Positions 46,263-56,160 are shown, counted from the first letter of the stretch. The stretch is 64,000 nucleotides of DNA from Pseudomonas saxonica (GCF_007858365.1 NZ_VFIO01000002.1:310001-374000), one strand, 5' to 3'. Made by a program: numbers and translations. Notes: generated by a model not told the origin, from the sequence alone.

Positions 46263-48325
46263 TGCGCAACTCCTTCAGGCACACACAGGCCGTTTCGACA
46301 GGCCTCGCATAACGGGCAAATATCGGCACCAAGGGCACGTGATGCCGTCATCAGGGACAGTTGCGAGGGGGCGATGTGCAGCGGCAGGGCCTGCGGGGGC
46401 AAGTCATGGGCGAATTGGCCGGGCAACAAGGGCATGGCAGGTACACCCCGCACTGGCTTGCCGCCTTCTTGGATGGGGCTGCTGCTAAAAATACCGCTGG
46501 GGCCGATGACGAGATGCTGACCGCCCGCCATCAAGGTGATGTTGGCCCCGGCGTCGAGCACAAACTGGGCGCCTGCCTGAAGATGCACGTGCTGCCCGGC
46601 TTCGACTGTCATTACGTTGCCTACTCGGGTATGGCTGCTGCCCGCGACCTGCAGGTGATCGCTGCCCTTGATGTACTCTCTGCGGTCGCATGTGATGGTG
46701 AGGTGATCCTCGGCCTGGAGCACGGTCACGCTGTCGCCGACCACCGTGACCTGTTGTTGACCCTCGATGTGTAACCGGCTGTCGTGCTTGATGTGCTGTT
46801 TCATATCGCGCTGGGCGTGCACATAGATCAGCTCTTGCCCTTGACGGTCATCGATGCGCAGTTCGTTGCGGCCCCGGCCGCCGGGGGTGCTGCGGCTGCG
46901 AAAGACGCTTTGGCTTTGTTCGGCGGGCAGATCAAGCGGGACCGGGTTGATGCTATTGGCCAGGCACGCCGAAATAACCGGAAAATCTGGATCACCTTCG
47001 ATGTGATTCACCAGTACTTCCATGCCCACTCGAGGGGTCGTCACGACCCCGTAGTATTCCCCCGCCCAACTGGATGACACCCGCACCCAGCAACTGCTTT
47101 GCTCGTTTTCAATGCCGCTGCGATCCCAGTGAAATTTCACCCGAACCCTGCCGAACTCATCGCAGTGAATCTCTTCGCCCGCAGGCCCAGTCACGCGCGC
47201 CGTTTGGGTGCCTATGCGCGGCTTGGGGTAAATTTCCTGCGACCGGAAGGTGACGTCCGCGGGGATCACCTCAAAGGTATTGCGATAGCCCTGCGTCCAT
47301 TCACCCGGCTCGCTGGGCGGGGAAACCCGGCTCTGCTCTTCCAGAACCTGCGGCTGCCTGCCCTCATGCTGAACCCGGGTCAGCAGCCAGCGGCAGTTCC
47401 AGTCCACGCGCGGGTATTCACTCATCTGCAAAAAGTGCCCACTGCTCAAGATCGGCTGATCGCTGCTGCCTCTGCCCCGGTAGTAACCGGTTTGGTGCTG
47501 CTCAAGGGCGATCTGGCATAGATGCTCGCCCCGGGCCTTGTCCTTAAAGCCACCGGGGTAGGTGTAGCTTTCAAAGGGGGGCCCATTGAGTGGGCCACTG
47601 CTGTCAGCCTCGAGTGTGCGACTGGCTGTCTGGAAGTCGTAATCACGCTGTACGGTGCGCTTGATGCACTTGCTCACGCCCGCTGCAAAGTGATTGATCG
47701 ACGGCCCTGCCGCCACCATCCCGTTGTTTTGGATGAAAGGCGTGACCTCTTTTAACGGGGTAAACGCCTGCTGCTTATCGCCAAATACCAAGAGGTGGCC
47801 GTCAGGCGAATGCTTGAAGTAATAGTGAAAACCCTCTTCAAAACACAAACGCTGAAGAAAATACAAATCGGACTCGCCGTACTGCACGCAGTACTCGCGC
47901 GGGCGTGAAGGGGAGAAGGCAGCGAAGGTATAGGTATCGCTGAGAATGCCGTGCTCGCTTAACAACTGTTCGATGATTTGCTGAACAGTGAGGTTCTGGA
48001 AAATCCGGTGATTGGTGCGGTGTTCCAGGTAGGCCAGGCTGGGCACCAGGGTCAGGTCGTAGCGGGTCAGCCGGGCATCAGGGCTGTAGCGTTTAACGCT
48101 GTGGATCTGCCCGTGAATGCCGTTGAGACGCTCATCGAACGCCAGAAAGGCGGTGTGGTGCATCAAGATCTCGACGTCCAAAGTCGGGTGCTCGCTCACC
48201 AGTTCAAGCTCGAAGCAATAAGGCCTGCTGATGGCCTCATGACCTTTAAAGGCTAATACCCGAAGCTCATGCGGGGAGCCTGGGATTGTCAAACTGAAAC
48301 GGTGCTGGCGGGCTAATGCTGACAT
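46259..48325 (-). CDS. vgrG: type VI secretion spike protein VgrG
   Basis: A 688-aa VgrG with gp27-like domains (about 1-370), the gp5 OB fold (about 385-480; V-T-G-P-A-G-E-E-I-H-C-D-E-F-G-R-V-R-V-K), the beta-helix needle (about 500-620) and a C-terminal extension of about 60 residues. The extension is not an enzyme domain but ends with four clustered Cys (I-C-P-L-C-E-A-C-R-N-G-L-C). No core T6SS genes are in the window, so this is an orphan vgrG island. It is the first gene of the vgrG-adaptor-immunity-effector series. Confidence 0.95.
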   Translation of the reverse strand: MSALARQHRFSLTIPGSPHELRVLAFKGHEAISRPYCFELELVSEHPTLDVEILMHHTAFLAFDERLNGIHGQIHSVKRYSPDARLTRYDLTLVPSLAYLEHRTNHRIFQNLTVQQIIEQLLSEHGILSDTYTFAAFSPSRPREYCVQYGESDLYFLQRLCFEEGFHYYFKHSPDGHLLVFGDKQQAFTPLKEVTPFIQNNGMVAAGPSINHFAAGVSKCIKRTVQRDYDFQTASRTLEADSSGPLNGPPFESYTYPGGFKDKARGEHLCQIALEQHQTGYYRGRGSSDQPILSSGHFLQMSEYPRVDWNCRWLLTRVQHEGRQPQVLEEQSRVSPPSEPGEWTQGYRNTFEVIPADVTFRSQEIYPKPRIGTQTARVTGPAGEEIHCDEFGRVRVKFHWDRSGIENEQSSCWVRVSSSWAGEYYGVVTTPRVGMEVLVNHIEGDPDFPVISACLANSINPVPLDLPAEQSQSVFRSRSTPGGRGRNELRIDDRQGQELIYVHAQRDMKQHIKHDSRLHIEGQQQVTVVGDSVTVLQAEDHLTITCDRREYIKGSDHLQVAGSSHTRVGNVMTVEAGQHVHLQAGAQFVLDAGANITLMAGGQHLVIGPSGIFSSSPIQEGGKPVRGVPAMPLLPGQFAHDLPPQALPLHIAPSQLSLMTASRALGADICPLCEACRNGLCVPEGVAQ

Positions 48326-48462
48326 CCTGAATTCCCCCTCGATAAAGGAGGAACATTAACGGACAGACCGGTAGTCACGTTGTAGGGGGATTCTGAAACT
48401 TTAAAAGAAGTTGCTAGCTCGGTTCTGCGATGTATTTAAGCAGCGGCTCACTGGGAGCAAAA

Positions 48463-48502
48463 ACCAAAAAGCCCCGACACTTTTCAATGCCGGGGCTTTG
48501 GT
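48463..48502 (-). terminator. rho-independent terminator of maeB
   Basis: CCAAAAAGCCCCG paired with CGGGGCTTTGG around an 11-nt loop, starting 16 bp after the maeB stop. Confidence 0.8.
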
Positions 48503-48518
48503 TTGACGCTAGACGGGG

Positions 48519-49787
48519 TTAGCCGTTGAACACGTCATCCACGCTTTTGAGCGGGTAGTTTTTCGGGTACGGCAGGGTCGCAACGCCGGTTTCGATGGCC
48601 GCTTTGGCTACCGCATCCGAGATCAGGGTGATCAAGCGCACGTCCATCGGTTTCGGGATGATGTACTCACGACCGAATTCCAGTTTGATGCCGCCGTAGG
48701 CGTCACACACTTCTTGTGGTACCGGCAGTTTGGCCAGTTCACGCAGTGCGTTGGCCGCTGCAATTTTCATTTCTTCGTTGATGCGCTTGGCGCGAACGTC
48801 CAGTGCACCACGGAAGATGAACGGGAAGCCCAGTACGTTGTTGACCTGGTTCGGGTAGTCCGAACGGCCAGTGGCCATGATCACATCGCTACGGGTGGCG
48901 TGAGCCAGCTCTGGCGAGATTTCCGGATCAGGGTTCGAGCAGGCGAACACGATCGGGTTAGGCGCCATGCGCAGCAGGTCTTCAGCGCTCAGCAGGTTTG
49001 GACCCGACAGGCCAACAAACACGTCTGCGCCGTCCATGGCATCAGCCAGGGTACGTTTTTCAGTGGCGTGAGCAAAGACCGCCTTGTACTGGTTCAGGTC
49101 GTCACGGCCGGAATGGATCACGCCGGTACGGTCGATCATGTAGATGTTTTCGATCGTGGCGCCCATGCTCACCAGCAACTTCATGCAGGAGATGGCCGCA
49201 GCGCCAGCACCCAGGCAGACGATTTTGGCGTCGGACAGGGTTTTGCCAGCGATTTCCAGCGCGTTGATCATGCCGGCTGCCGTTACGATGGCGGTACCGT
49301 GCTGGTCATCGTGGAACACCGGGATGTCGCACTGTTCGATCAGCGCACGCTCGATCTCAAAGCACTCAGGTGCCTTGATGTCTTCGAGGTTAATGCCGCC
49401 GAAGGTGATGGAGATGCGTTTAACGGTGTCGATAAAGGCTTGCGGGCTTTCGGCGTCAACTTCAATGTCGAATACGTCGATACCGGCAAAGCGCTTGAAC
49501 AGGACGCCCTTGCCTTCCATTACAGGCTTGGAAGCCAACGGGCCGAGGTTACCCAGACCCAGAATGGCGGTGCCATCAGAGATAACGGCGACCAGGTTGC
49601 CCTTGCCAGTGTATTTGTAGGCAAGTTCAGGGTCGCGGGCGATTTCACGCACTGGTTCGGCTACACCCGGGCTATAGGCCAACGCGAGATCGCGGGCAGT
49701 AGCGGTAGGCTTGGTGAGCTCGACACTCAGTTTCCCTGGGCGGGGCTGGGCATGGTATTCGAGAGCAGCGGTTTTCAAATCAGACAT
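48519..49787 (-). CDS. maeB: malic enzyme (NADP-dependent, short form)
   Basis: 422 aa from M-S-D-L-K-T-A-A-L; an upstream in-frame start at 49847 is not conserved. It has the malic N-terminal domain (A-Y-S-P-G-V-A-E-P), the H-D-D-Q-H-G-T-A metal/substrate motif and a NAD(P) fold (G-A-G-A-A-A-I). It lacks the phosphotransacetylase-like domain of long MaeB. It decarboxylates malate to pyruvate and supplies NADPH. A palindromic site lies about 165 bp upstream. Confidence 0.93.
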   Translation of the reverse strand: MSDLKTAALEYHAQPRPGKLSVELTKPTATARDLALAYSPGVAEPVREIARDPELAYKYTGKGNLVAVISDGTAILGLGNLGPLASKPVMEGKGVLFKRFAGIDVFDIEVDAESPQAFIDTVKRISITFGGINLEDIKAPECFEIERALIEQCDIPVFHDDQHGTAIVTAAGMINALEIAGKTLSDAKIVCLGAGAAAISCMKLLVSMGATIENIYMIDRTGVIHSGRDDLNQYKAVFAHATEKRTLADAMDGADVFVGLSGPNLLSAEDLLRMAPNPIVFACSNPDPEISPELAHATRSDVIMATGRSDYPNQVNNVLGFPFIFRGALDVRAKRINEEMKIAAANALRELAKLPVPQEVCDAYGGIKLEFGREYIIPKPMDVRLITLISDAVAKAAIETGVATLPYPKNYPLKSVDDVFNG

Positions 49788-49950
49788 AAGGGCGTTCCGC
49801 TTTTTTGCTGTTGGACAGACGGATCGCCGAGCATACGCGTGTCGCAAAGTCCCGACAAGACTGACCGGTCAGCAGTGTCAAGCGCTTTGCCCTACTACTT
49901 TGGACCAAGACCCGCGCTGCGCAAGGCCTGTAGTGTCCACAATTACGCTT

Positions 49951-49969
49951 TAAAATTGTCTACAATTTT
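49951..49969. promoter_or_regulatory. palindromic operator-like site upstream of maeB
   Basis: TAAAATTGT-CT-ACAATTTTA, a nearly perfect inverted repeat containing the TTGTCTACAA core seen in operators of GntR-family regulators. It overlaps the nuclease stop codon. A second similar half-site GTGTCCACAATT lies at 49933-49944 and a CTGACCGGTCAG palindrome at 49861-49872. Any of these could control maeB. Confidence 0.35.
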
Positions 49970-50795
49970 ATTTGGAAATGATCTTGAGCATCCCCGGATG
50001 AGTCAATGGCAACATCCAGCGCGCTTGTCCGGTTTTCAATCCACCGCGGCGCGAACGATCCAGCACCCAGCCACGCACCTCGACCTGAGCGCCTTGTAGC
50101 TTAGCGAAGGTTTTCTGATCGAAATTGCCCAGGTCATTGGGTGCAATGTGCGCGACCAATCCGCCTTGCAGATCAATCCAAAGCCCGCCGCGATTGCGTT
50201 GCACCTTACTGACCTTACCCCCGACCACGGCAAAACCTGAGCGGTTAATGTTCTGGGCTGAGACAACCGGCGATTGCCGCCATAGCCCGACACCGTTCGT
50301 CCGGGCGCGGCGTTCGGCGGCTTGCTGACAATCCAGCAACTCGACATTGGGTGCTATTGCGACTTGATAGGCCAGGCCATCCGCCAACAACTGCGCCTCC
50401 AGATTACTGCCGTCGGCACCAAAGACATGGGCCAGTGTTCGCCCGTAACGGTCCTTGGCCTGCTTGCCGGGCAACAACCCTACGCGCCCGTCACTGAGCG
50501 CCACCAAGCTTTGCAGACGCTTGCGGGCGGCGTCGGCAAAAGGTTCGGCACTCTGGCCCTTTTTGCCGGTTTCGGGTGCATTGAGGCCGATCATGCGCAC
50601 GCTGCGACCATCCTTGAGGCGCAGGGTGTCGCCATCGACCACGCGCTCTACCTGCGCGTACGACACCGGCTGAGGTGCGGGGCACAGCGCTTGCGCCTGC
50701 ACCACCGAAAGCCAAATCGCGGGCACAAAAAAGGCGCCCGCAAGGGACGCCTTTTTCAATAACCCGGCCAGACTCGAAAGGCTGCCCAAGGTCAT
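49968..50795 (-). CDS. exported thermonuclease-family protein
   Basis: A 275-aa protein: signal peptide (about residues 1-35, ending Q-A-Q-A), then a staphylococcal-nuclease fold (R-V-V-D-G-D-T-L-R-L, R-M-I-G-L-N-A-P-E-T and K-D-R-Y-G-R-T-L-A-H-V, with the catalytic Arg/Glu pattern) and a C-terminal OB-like region of about 80 residues. It would act on nucleic acid in the periplasm or outside. It starts 5 bp after rpmE. A strong terminator-shaped hairpin lies inside its signal-peptide codons (K-K-A-S-L-A-G-A-F-F). Confidence 0.85.
   Translation of the reverse strand: MTLGSLSSLAGLLKKASLAGAFFVPAIWLSVVQAQALCPAPQPVSYAQVERVVDGDTLRLKDGRSVRMIGLNAPETGKKGQSAEPFADAARKRLQSLVALSDGRVGLLPGKQAKDRYGRTLAHVFGADGSNLEAQLLADGLAYQVAIAPNVELLDCQQAAERRARTNGVGLWRQSPVVSAQNINRSGFAVVGGKVSKVQRNRGGLWIDLQGGLVAHIAPNDLGNFDQKTFAKLQGAQVEVRGWVLDRSRRGGLKTGQARWMLPLTHPGMLKIISK
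50727..50756 (-). terminator. terminator-like hairpin inside the nuclease signal-peptide codons
   Basis: The plus strand reads AAAAAAGGCG, CCC-GCAA-GGG, CGCCTTTTT. On the minus strand this is a GC stem followed by six T, the form of a rho-independent terminator for rpmE, yet it lies within the nuclease frame 40-70 bp after its start. Confidence 0.65.
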
Positions 50796-50800
50796 CAGCC

Positions 50801-51052
50801 TTACTCGGCTGCTTTTTCTGCTTCTGCTGCTGGAGCGGCTGCTTTAGCGCCGAAAGCACCAAAACGAGTCTTGAAGCGATCAACACGACCGCCAATGTCC
50901 AGAGTTTTTTGCTTACCGGTGTAGAACGGGTGGCACTCGTTGCATACGTCAGTGCCCAGTGGTTTGCACAGGTTCGAACGAGTTTCGAACTTGTTGCCGC
51001 AGCTGCAAGTTACCAGGATTGTTTCGTACGCTGGATGGATATCGGCTTTCAT
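50801..51052 (-). CDS. rpmE: 50S ribosomal protein L31 (zinc-binding form)
   Basis: An 83-aa protein with the L31 pattern: M-K-A-D-I-H-P-A-Y, Cys16, Cys18, Cys37 and Cys40 forming the zinc site (C+ form), and P-F-Y-T-G. The Ala/Glu-rich C-terminal tail is usual in Pseudomonas. A promoter is seen upstream. Confidence 0.97.
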   Translation of the reverse strand: MKADIHPAYETILVTCSCGNKFETRSNLCKPLGTDVCNECHPFYTGKQKTLDIGGRVDRFKTRFGAFGAKAAAPAAEAEKAAE

Positions 51053-51124
51053 GGGGTATTCCTCAGGCTAGCGTGCCGCCACTCAACACCATTGTTGAAT
51101 ACCGCACGTAAATTTAGGGCGCCG

Positions 51125-51152
51125 ATAATACCAGACCTTTGCATTGACGCAA
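51125..51152 (-). promoter_or_regulatory. putative sigma-70 promoter of rpmE
   Basis: On the minus strand TTGCGT (51152-51147), 16-bp spacer, TATTAT (51130-51125), about 75 bp before the rpmE ATG. Confidence 0.5.
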
Positions 51153-51271
51153 GCGGCCAAGCATGCTCCACCTGATTTCTTTCGTATTTGCCTGACATGG
51201 GTTTTAGTCCCCGCCCCCGTTGTCTGCTAGGCTCCGGGCCATCTTTGCCGTTCATCACTTGAGAGCCCCGC

Positions 51272-53491
51272 GTGCCCGACGCCATATTGCGCCTTGCCCT
51301 GCCTTCCCCCCTGCGCCGCCTGTTCGATTACCGGGCGCCTGCGGGCGTTCGACGTGAGCAATTGCAGCCCGGGATGCGCTTGCGGGTGCCGTTCGGGCGG
51401 CGCGAAATGATCGGCATTTTAGTCGAAGTGGTTGATCACAGCGACGTGCCAGCCGACAAGCTCAAGCCCGCCATCGCCCTGCTTGACGCGACGCCACCGC
51501 TGCCAGCTTCTTTATTTAAGCTGTGCTTATGGACCTCGCAGTATTACCAGCACAGCCTGGGCGACACCCTGAGCTGGGCGCTGCCGGTTTTACTGCGCCA
51601 GGGCGAGCTGGCTGAGACCCGTCAGGAACGCTTTTGGCAAATAGCCCCCGGCGCCCAGCTTGACGACCCGCGCGTGGCCCGCGCGCCGCGTCAGCGAGAA
51701 GCTCTGGCCACGCTGGCGCAACACCCCCATGGGGTGGCGCATCAACTGCTGAGCAAATTGATGCTGAGCAAAGACAGCCTCGACCTGTTGCTGGCCAAGG
51801 GCCTGGTGACCGTCGAGGTACGCCGCCATGCGCCAAGTGAACGCCATGAGCACTGGCTGGCCCAGCCCGAGCTGCCGCTCAACCCCGAACAGCGGGCCGC
51901 CTACGAGGCTATACGTGCAGGTTTCGATCACTTCCATGCCTTTTTATTGGCGGGCGTCACGGGCAGCGGCAAAACCGAGGTGTATTTGCAGCTGATTCGC
52001 GAAACGCTGCAGGCTGGCAAACAAGCGCTGGTATTGATCCCGGAGATCAACCTCGGCCCGCAAACCCTCGCCCGCTTCGAGCAACGCTTTAATGCACGCA
52101 TTGCGCTGGTGCATTCGGCGGTCAACGATCGTGAGCGGCTGGAAAGTTGGCTGGCCGCTCGTGATGGCGAGGCCGACATTATTATTGGCACACGTTCGGC
52201 GCTGTTCACACCGATGAAAAACCCGGGCCTGATCATCATCGACGAAGAGCACGACGGCTCGTATAAGCAGCAGGAAGGTTTGCGCTATCACGCTCGCGAC
52301 CTGGCACTGGTGCGCGCCCGACAAGAAAACATACCAATTGTGCTCGGTTCCGCGACCCCTTCACTTGAAAGTTTGCATAACGCCTACACGGGCCGCTATG
52401 GCCTGCTGCGCTTGAATGAACGGGCGGGTGGTGCCAAGCAGCCACGCTTCCTTCGGCTGGATGTCAAAAGCCGCCCGCTGGACAGCGGTATTTCCGGCCC
52501 GATGCAACAAGCCATCGGCCAAACCCTGGCGGCGGGCCAGCAAGTTCTGGTGTTTCTCAACCGCCGCGGCTTTGCCCCGACCTTGTTGTGCCATGACTGC
52601 GGCTGGATGTCGGAGTGTCAACGCTGCGATGCACGCATGACGGTTCATCAGCGCTCGGGTGAGCTTCGCTGCCATCACTGCGGCTACGTCGAACGCGTGC
52701 CGCGCAACTGCCCGCAGTGCGGTAAAGTCGACTTGCGACCGGTAGGTGCCGGCACCGAGCGGGCGGAAGAACGGTTAGGAATTTTATTCCCTGACTACCC
52801 CGTGCTCCGGGTCGATCGCGACAGCACCTCGCGCAAAGACGCGATGAACCAGCTGTTTGCCACCATTCAAAAAGGCCAGCCGTGCATTTTGATCGGTACG
52901 CAAATGCTCGCCAAAGGTCATCACTTCCCCCGGGTAACGCTGGTGTCGATTCTGGACGCCGACGGCGGTTTGTTCTCGGGCGACTTTCGCGCCAGCGAGC
53001 GCATGGCCCAGCTTATCGTTCAGGTCGCGGGCCGTGCGGGGCGCGCCGAAGAGCCAGGCAAGGTGATCATCCAGACCCATCTGGCCGACCATCCGCTGCT
53101 GATTCAGCTGACGGAGCAAGGCTACTTCGCCTTTGCCGAACAAGCCTTGAGCGAGCGTCGTGCCGCAGGCTTGCCGCCCTTTGCTCATCTGGCACTGTTG
53201 CGCGCCGAGGCTCACAAGCCGGGGCAAGCTGAAGGTTTTCTGGACGAGGCGTGCAGCGAGGCCGAGCGTTTGCTGGGCGAGCTAAACTTGAGCGGTATCG
53301 AGCTGCTCGGCCCCGTACCAGCACCGATGGAGCGCCGCGCCGGACGCTACCGTGCCCAACTGTTGCTTCAGGCCAATGCCCGGGCACCGCTGCATCGACT
53401 GCTGAACCAGTGGCTGCTGGTGCTGGAGCAAATGCCCAGCGGTCGACAAGTACGCTGGTCGCTGGACGTGGACCCGGTCGATCTTTATTGA
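51272..53491 (+). CDS. priA: primosomal protein N' (replication restart helicase PriA)
   Basis: 739 aa from a GTG. It has an N-terminal DNA-binding domain, Walker A G-V-T-G-S-G-K-T at 228-235, the helicase motif II D-E-E-H-D, and an inserted zinc-binding region with C-H-D-C, C-Q-R-C, C-H-H-C and C-P-Q-C pairs. The helicase C-terminal motifs G-T-Q-M-L-A-K-G-H-H-F and A-G-R-A-G-R-A are present. It restarts stalled replication forks. Length is normal. It is divergent from rpmE. Confidence 0.97.
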   Translation: MPDAILRLALPSPLRRLFDYRAPAGVRREQLQPGMRLRVPFGRREMIGILVEVVDHSDVPADKLKPAIALLDATPPLPASLFKLCLWTSQYYQHSLGDTLSWALPVLLRQGELAETRQERFWQIAPGAQLDDPRVARAPRQREALATLAQHPHGVAHQLLSKLMLSKDSLDLLLAKGLVTVEVRRHAPSERHEHWLAQPELPLNPEQRAAYEAIRAGFDHFHAFLLAGVTGSGKTEVYLQLIRETLQAGKQALVLIPEINLGPQTLARFEQRFNARIALVHSAVNDRERLESWLAARDGEADIIIGTRSALFTPMKNPGLIIIDEEHDGSYKQQEGLRYHARDLALVRARQENIPIVLGSATPSLESLHNAYTGRYGLLRLNERAGGAKQPRFLRLDVKSRPLDSGISGPMQQAIGQTLAAGQQVLVFLNRRGFAPTLLCHDCGWMSECQRCDARMTVHQRSGELRCHHCGYVERVPRNCPQCGKVDLRPVGAGTERAEERLGILFPDYPVLRVDRDSTSRKDAMNQLFATIQKGQPCILIGTQMLAKGHHFPRVTLVSILDADGGLFSGDFRASERMAQLIVQVAGRAGRAEEPGKVIIQTHLADHPLLIQLTEQGYFAFAEQALSERRAAGLPPFAHLALLRAEAHKPGQAEGFLDEACSEAERLLGELNLSGIELLGPVPAPMERRAGRYRAQLLLQANARAPLHRLLNQWLLVLEQMPSGRQVRWSLDVDPVDLY

Positions 53492-53501
53492 CCCGCGTCC
53501 A

Positions 53502-53603
53502 TGTAGCCGCTGCCGAAGGCTGCGATAAGGGCCGCTGGACCTTCGCTTTTATTCAAAAGCAGGTTTGATACGCGCCCCATCGCAGCCTGCGGCAGCGGCT
53601 ACA
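53502..53603. repeat. palindromic intergenic repeat, family A
   Basis: TGTAGCCGCTGCC at 53502-53514 and its exact complement at 53591-53603, with inner CTGCGAT / ATCGCAG arms. It lies between priA and argS and is the same family as 2706-2802. Confidence 0.85.
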
Positions 53604-53718
53604 GATTTAACAAAGCCCGGCTGCTAAGGTTGGCAAGGCCGACCCGGCAACGGATAATGCCCAGTTTTTCCACCTGCGCACTAAAGCGCTACCGCGCTTG
53701 CGGTTGAAAGAGAAGACC

Positions 53719-55455
53719 ATGAAAGACACCATTCGCCAGCTTATTCAAAAAGCCCTGGATCAACTCGTCACAGAAGGTGTGTTGCCTGAAGGCCTGACGC
53801 CAGCGATTCAGGTGGAAAACGCCCGTGACAAAACCCACGGCGACTTCGCCAGCAACATTGCCATGATGCTGGCCAAGCCTGCCGGCATGAAGCCGCGCGA
53901 CCTGGCTGAAAAAATCATCGCCGCCCTGCCGGCCGATGAGCAGATCAGCAAGACCGAGATCGCCGGTCCGGGCTTCCTGAACTTCTTCCAGAACACCCAA
54001 GCCCTGGCTTCGCGCCTCGATGCGGCACTGGCCGACGAGAAAATCGGCGTGCGCAAGTCGACACCCGCCATGCGCACCGTGGTCGACATGTCCGCGCCGA
54101 ACCTGGCCAAAGAAATGCACGTGGGCCACTTGCGCTCGACCATCATTGGCGATGGCGTGGCACGGGTACTGGAATTTCTCGGTGACGATGTAATTCGCCA
54201 AAACCACGTTGGCGACTGGGGCACCCAGTTCGGCATGTTGATGGCCTATCTGGAAGAAAACCCGATCACCAGCGACGAGCTGTCTGACCTCGAAAACTTC
54301 TACCGCGCCGCTAAAAAACGCTTCGACGAGTCGCCCGAGTTTGCCGACCGTGCCCGCAGCCTGGTGGTCAAGCTGCAAGCCGGCGATCCGGAGTGCCTGG
54401 CGCTGTGGACCAAGTTCAAAGACATTTCGCTGTCGCACTGCCAGAAAATCTACGAGCAGTTGAACGTCAAATTGACCATGGCCGATGTGATGGGCGAAAG
54501 CGCCTACAACGACGACCTGATCAACGTTGTCAACGACCTCAAGGCCAAAGGCATGTTGGTCGAGAGCAATGGCGCCCAGTGCGTGTTCCTCGACGAATTC
54601 AAAAACGCTGAAGGCGAGCCCCTGCCGGTGATCATCGTCAAGGCGGACGGCGGCTATCTGTATGCCACCACCGACCTTGCGGCCATTCGCTACCGCAGCG
54701 GCGTACTGAAGGCCGATCGCGCCCTGTACTTTGTCGACCAGCGTCAGGCCCTGCACTTCCAGCAAGTGTTCGCCGTCGCCCGTAAAGCCGGTTTCATTAC
54801 CCACCCGATGGAAATGGAACACATGGGCTTCGGCACCATGAACGGCGCGGATGGCCGCCCGTTCAAAACCCGCGACGGCGGCACGGTCAAACTGATTGAC
54901 CTGCTCAACGAAGCCAAAGAACGTGCTTACGCGCTGGTAAAAGAGAAAAACCCGGAGCTGGCCGAAGAAGAACTGCGTGCCATCGCCAAAGTGGTGGGTA
55001 TTGGCGCGGTGAAATACGCCGACTTGTCCAAGCACCGCACCAGCGATTACAGCTTCAACTTCGACCTGATGTTGAACTTTGAAGGCAATACCGCACCTTA
55101 CTTGCTGTATGCCTACACCCGTGTTGCGGGCGTGTTCCGTAAGCTGGGCAAGAACTTCGATGAAGTTGAAGGCCACATCATTCTTCAAGCACCACAAGAA
55201 CAAGAACTGGCGGCCAAATTGGCTCAGTTCAGCGAAGTACTGAATCACGTCGCCGAAAAAGGCACCCCGCACACGCTGTGCACGTACCTGTACGAAGTGG
55301 CCGGCCTGTTCTCCAGTTTCTACGAGAACTGCCCGATCCTGAGCGCAGAAGACGAAGCACAGAAGCAAAGCCGCCTGCGTTTGGCTGCCTTGTCGGGCCG
55401 CACCCTCAAGCAAGGCCTGGAATTGCTGGGTCTGGAAACTCTGGAGCGCATGTAA
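53719..55455 (+). CDS. argS: arginyl-tRNA synthetase
   Basis: A 578-aa class I aminoacyl-tRNA synthetase with the HIGH-type motif H-V-G-H at 134-137, the N-terminal Arg-tRNA synthetase domain and the anticodon-binding DALR domain at the C-terminus. The M-K-D-T-I-R-Q-L start with AGAGAAG upstream was preferred to an in-frame codon 21 bp earlier. Length is normal. Confidence 0.97.
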   Translation: MKDTIRQLIQKALDQLVTEGVLPEGLTPAIQVENARDKTHGDFASNIAMMLAKPAGMKPRDLAEKIIAALPADEQISKTEIAGPGFLNFFQNTQALASRLDAALADEKIGVRKSTPAMRTVVDMSAPNLAKEMHVGHLRSTIIGDGVARVLEFLGDDVIRQNHVGDWGTQFGMLMAYLEENPITSDELSDLENFYRAAKKRFDESPEFADRARSLVVKLQAGDPECLALWTKFKDISLSHCQKIYEQLNVKLTMADVMGESAYNDDLINVVNDLKAKGMLVESNGAQCVFLDEFKNAEGEPLPVIIVKADGGYLYATTDLAAIRYRSGVLKADRALYFVDQRQALHFQQVFAVARKAGFITHPMEMEHMGFGTMNGADGRPFKTRDGGTVKLIDLLNEAKERAYALVKEKNPELAEEELRAIAKVVGIGAVKYADLSKHRTSDYSFNFDLMLNFEGNTAPYLLYAYTRVAGVFRKLGKNFDEVEGHIILQAPQEQELAAKLAQFSEVLNHVAEKGTPHTLCTYLYEVAGLFSSFYENCPILSAEDEAQKQSRLRLAALSGRTLKQGLELLGLETLERM

Positions 55456-55456
55456 G

Positions 55457-56149
55457 TTGGCCGCTAAAAAGAAGCCTGCACCCAAGCGAGGCGCCAGTCG
55501 GTACCAGGCGCCCGCCAAACAACCCATTCCGGGTTGGCTGTGGATGGCTATTGGCCTCACGGTGGGCGCCTTTATTGTGTTCTTGATGAAACTCGAACCC
55601 GGCAAGGGCGACGACGTAAAACGGGTCAAGCAAGAGCAGCAAAAAGCCTCACAGGTCGAGCACGCCAATAAAACGGCACCTAGCCCGACCCAGCCGGCCA
55701 AGCCCAAGTACGACTTCTACACGTTGCTGCCCGAGTCAGAAGTGATCGTGCCACCTGATGCCGTGCCGGAAAAAACCCCGCCAACGCCACAAGCGGCGCC
55801 CGTGGTACCGGTCACGCCTGCAGAGGCCGCGAAAATCGACACGGCTCGCGCCCAGGCAGCGCTAAGTGGCGTCACGCCACCACCGGCGCCGCCTGTGATA
55901 AAAGCGGCACCCGTCACCAAGTTCTTCCTGCAAGCGGGCTCGTTCCGCAAACAGGCCGATGCTGAACGGGTACGTGCGCAAATCATCTTGCTGGGGCAAA
56001 CCGCCACCGTTGAGGCCGGCACGGTCAAGGATGAAACCTGGTACCGCGTGCTGGTCGGGCCGTTCACCAACCGCGACCAACTGACCGTTGCTCAAAAGCA
56101 ATTGGCCGGCAGCGGGTTCAATAATTTGCTGTTGCAACAGCGCCGCTAA
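55457..56149 (+). CDS. SPOR-domain membrane protein (FtsN-like)
   Basis: A 230-aa bitopic protein: basic N-terminus (A-A-K-K-K-P-A-P-K-R-G), a membrane helix at about 26-45 (G-W-L-W-M-A-I-G-L-T-V-G-A-F-I-V-F-L-M), a Pro-rich periplasmic linker and a C-terminal SPOR domain from about residue 153 (F-F-L-Q-A-G-S-F ... Y-R-V-L-V-G-P-F). SPOR binds septal glycan strands. The TTG start follows the argS stop by 1 bp, so it is coupled to argS. The layout and the neighbourhood match the FtsN-like gene of pseudomonads. Confidence 0.85.
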   Translation: MAAKKKPAPKRGASRYQAPAKQPIPGWLWMAIGLTVGAFIVFLMKLEPGKGDDVKRVKQEQQKASQVEHANKTAPSPTQPAKPKYDFYTLLPESEVIVPPDAVPEKTPPTPQAAPVVPVTPAEAAKIDTARAQAALSGVTPPPAPPVIKAAPVTKFFLQAGSFRKQADAERVRAQIILLGQTATVEAGTVKDETWYRVLVGPFTNRDQLTVAQKQLAGSGFNNLLLQQRR

Positions 56150-56160
56150 AAACGCTCACA

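Noticed and set aside
53689-55707. 672-codon open frame antisense to argS
   Set aside because: High-GC antisense shadow without ribosome site or family resemblance; argS is complete.
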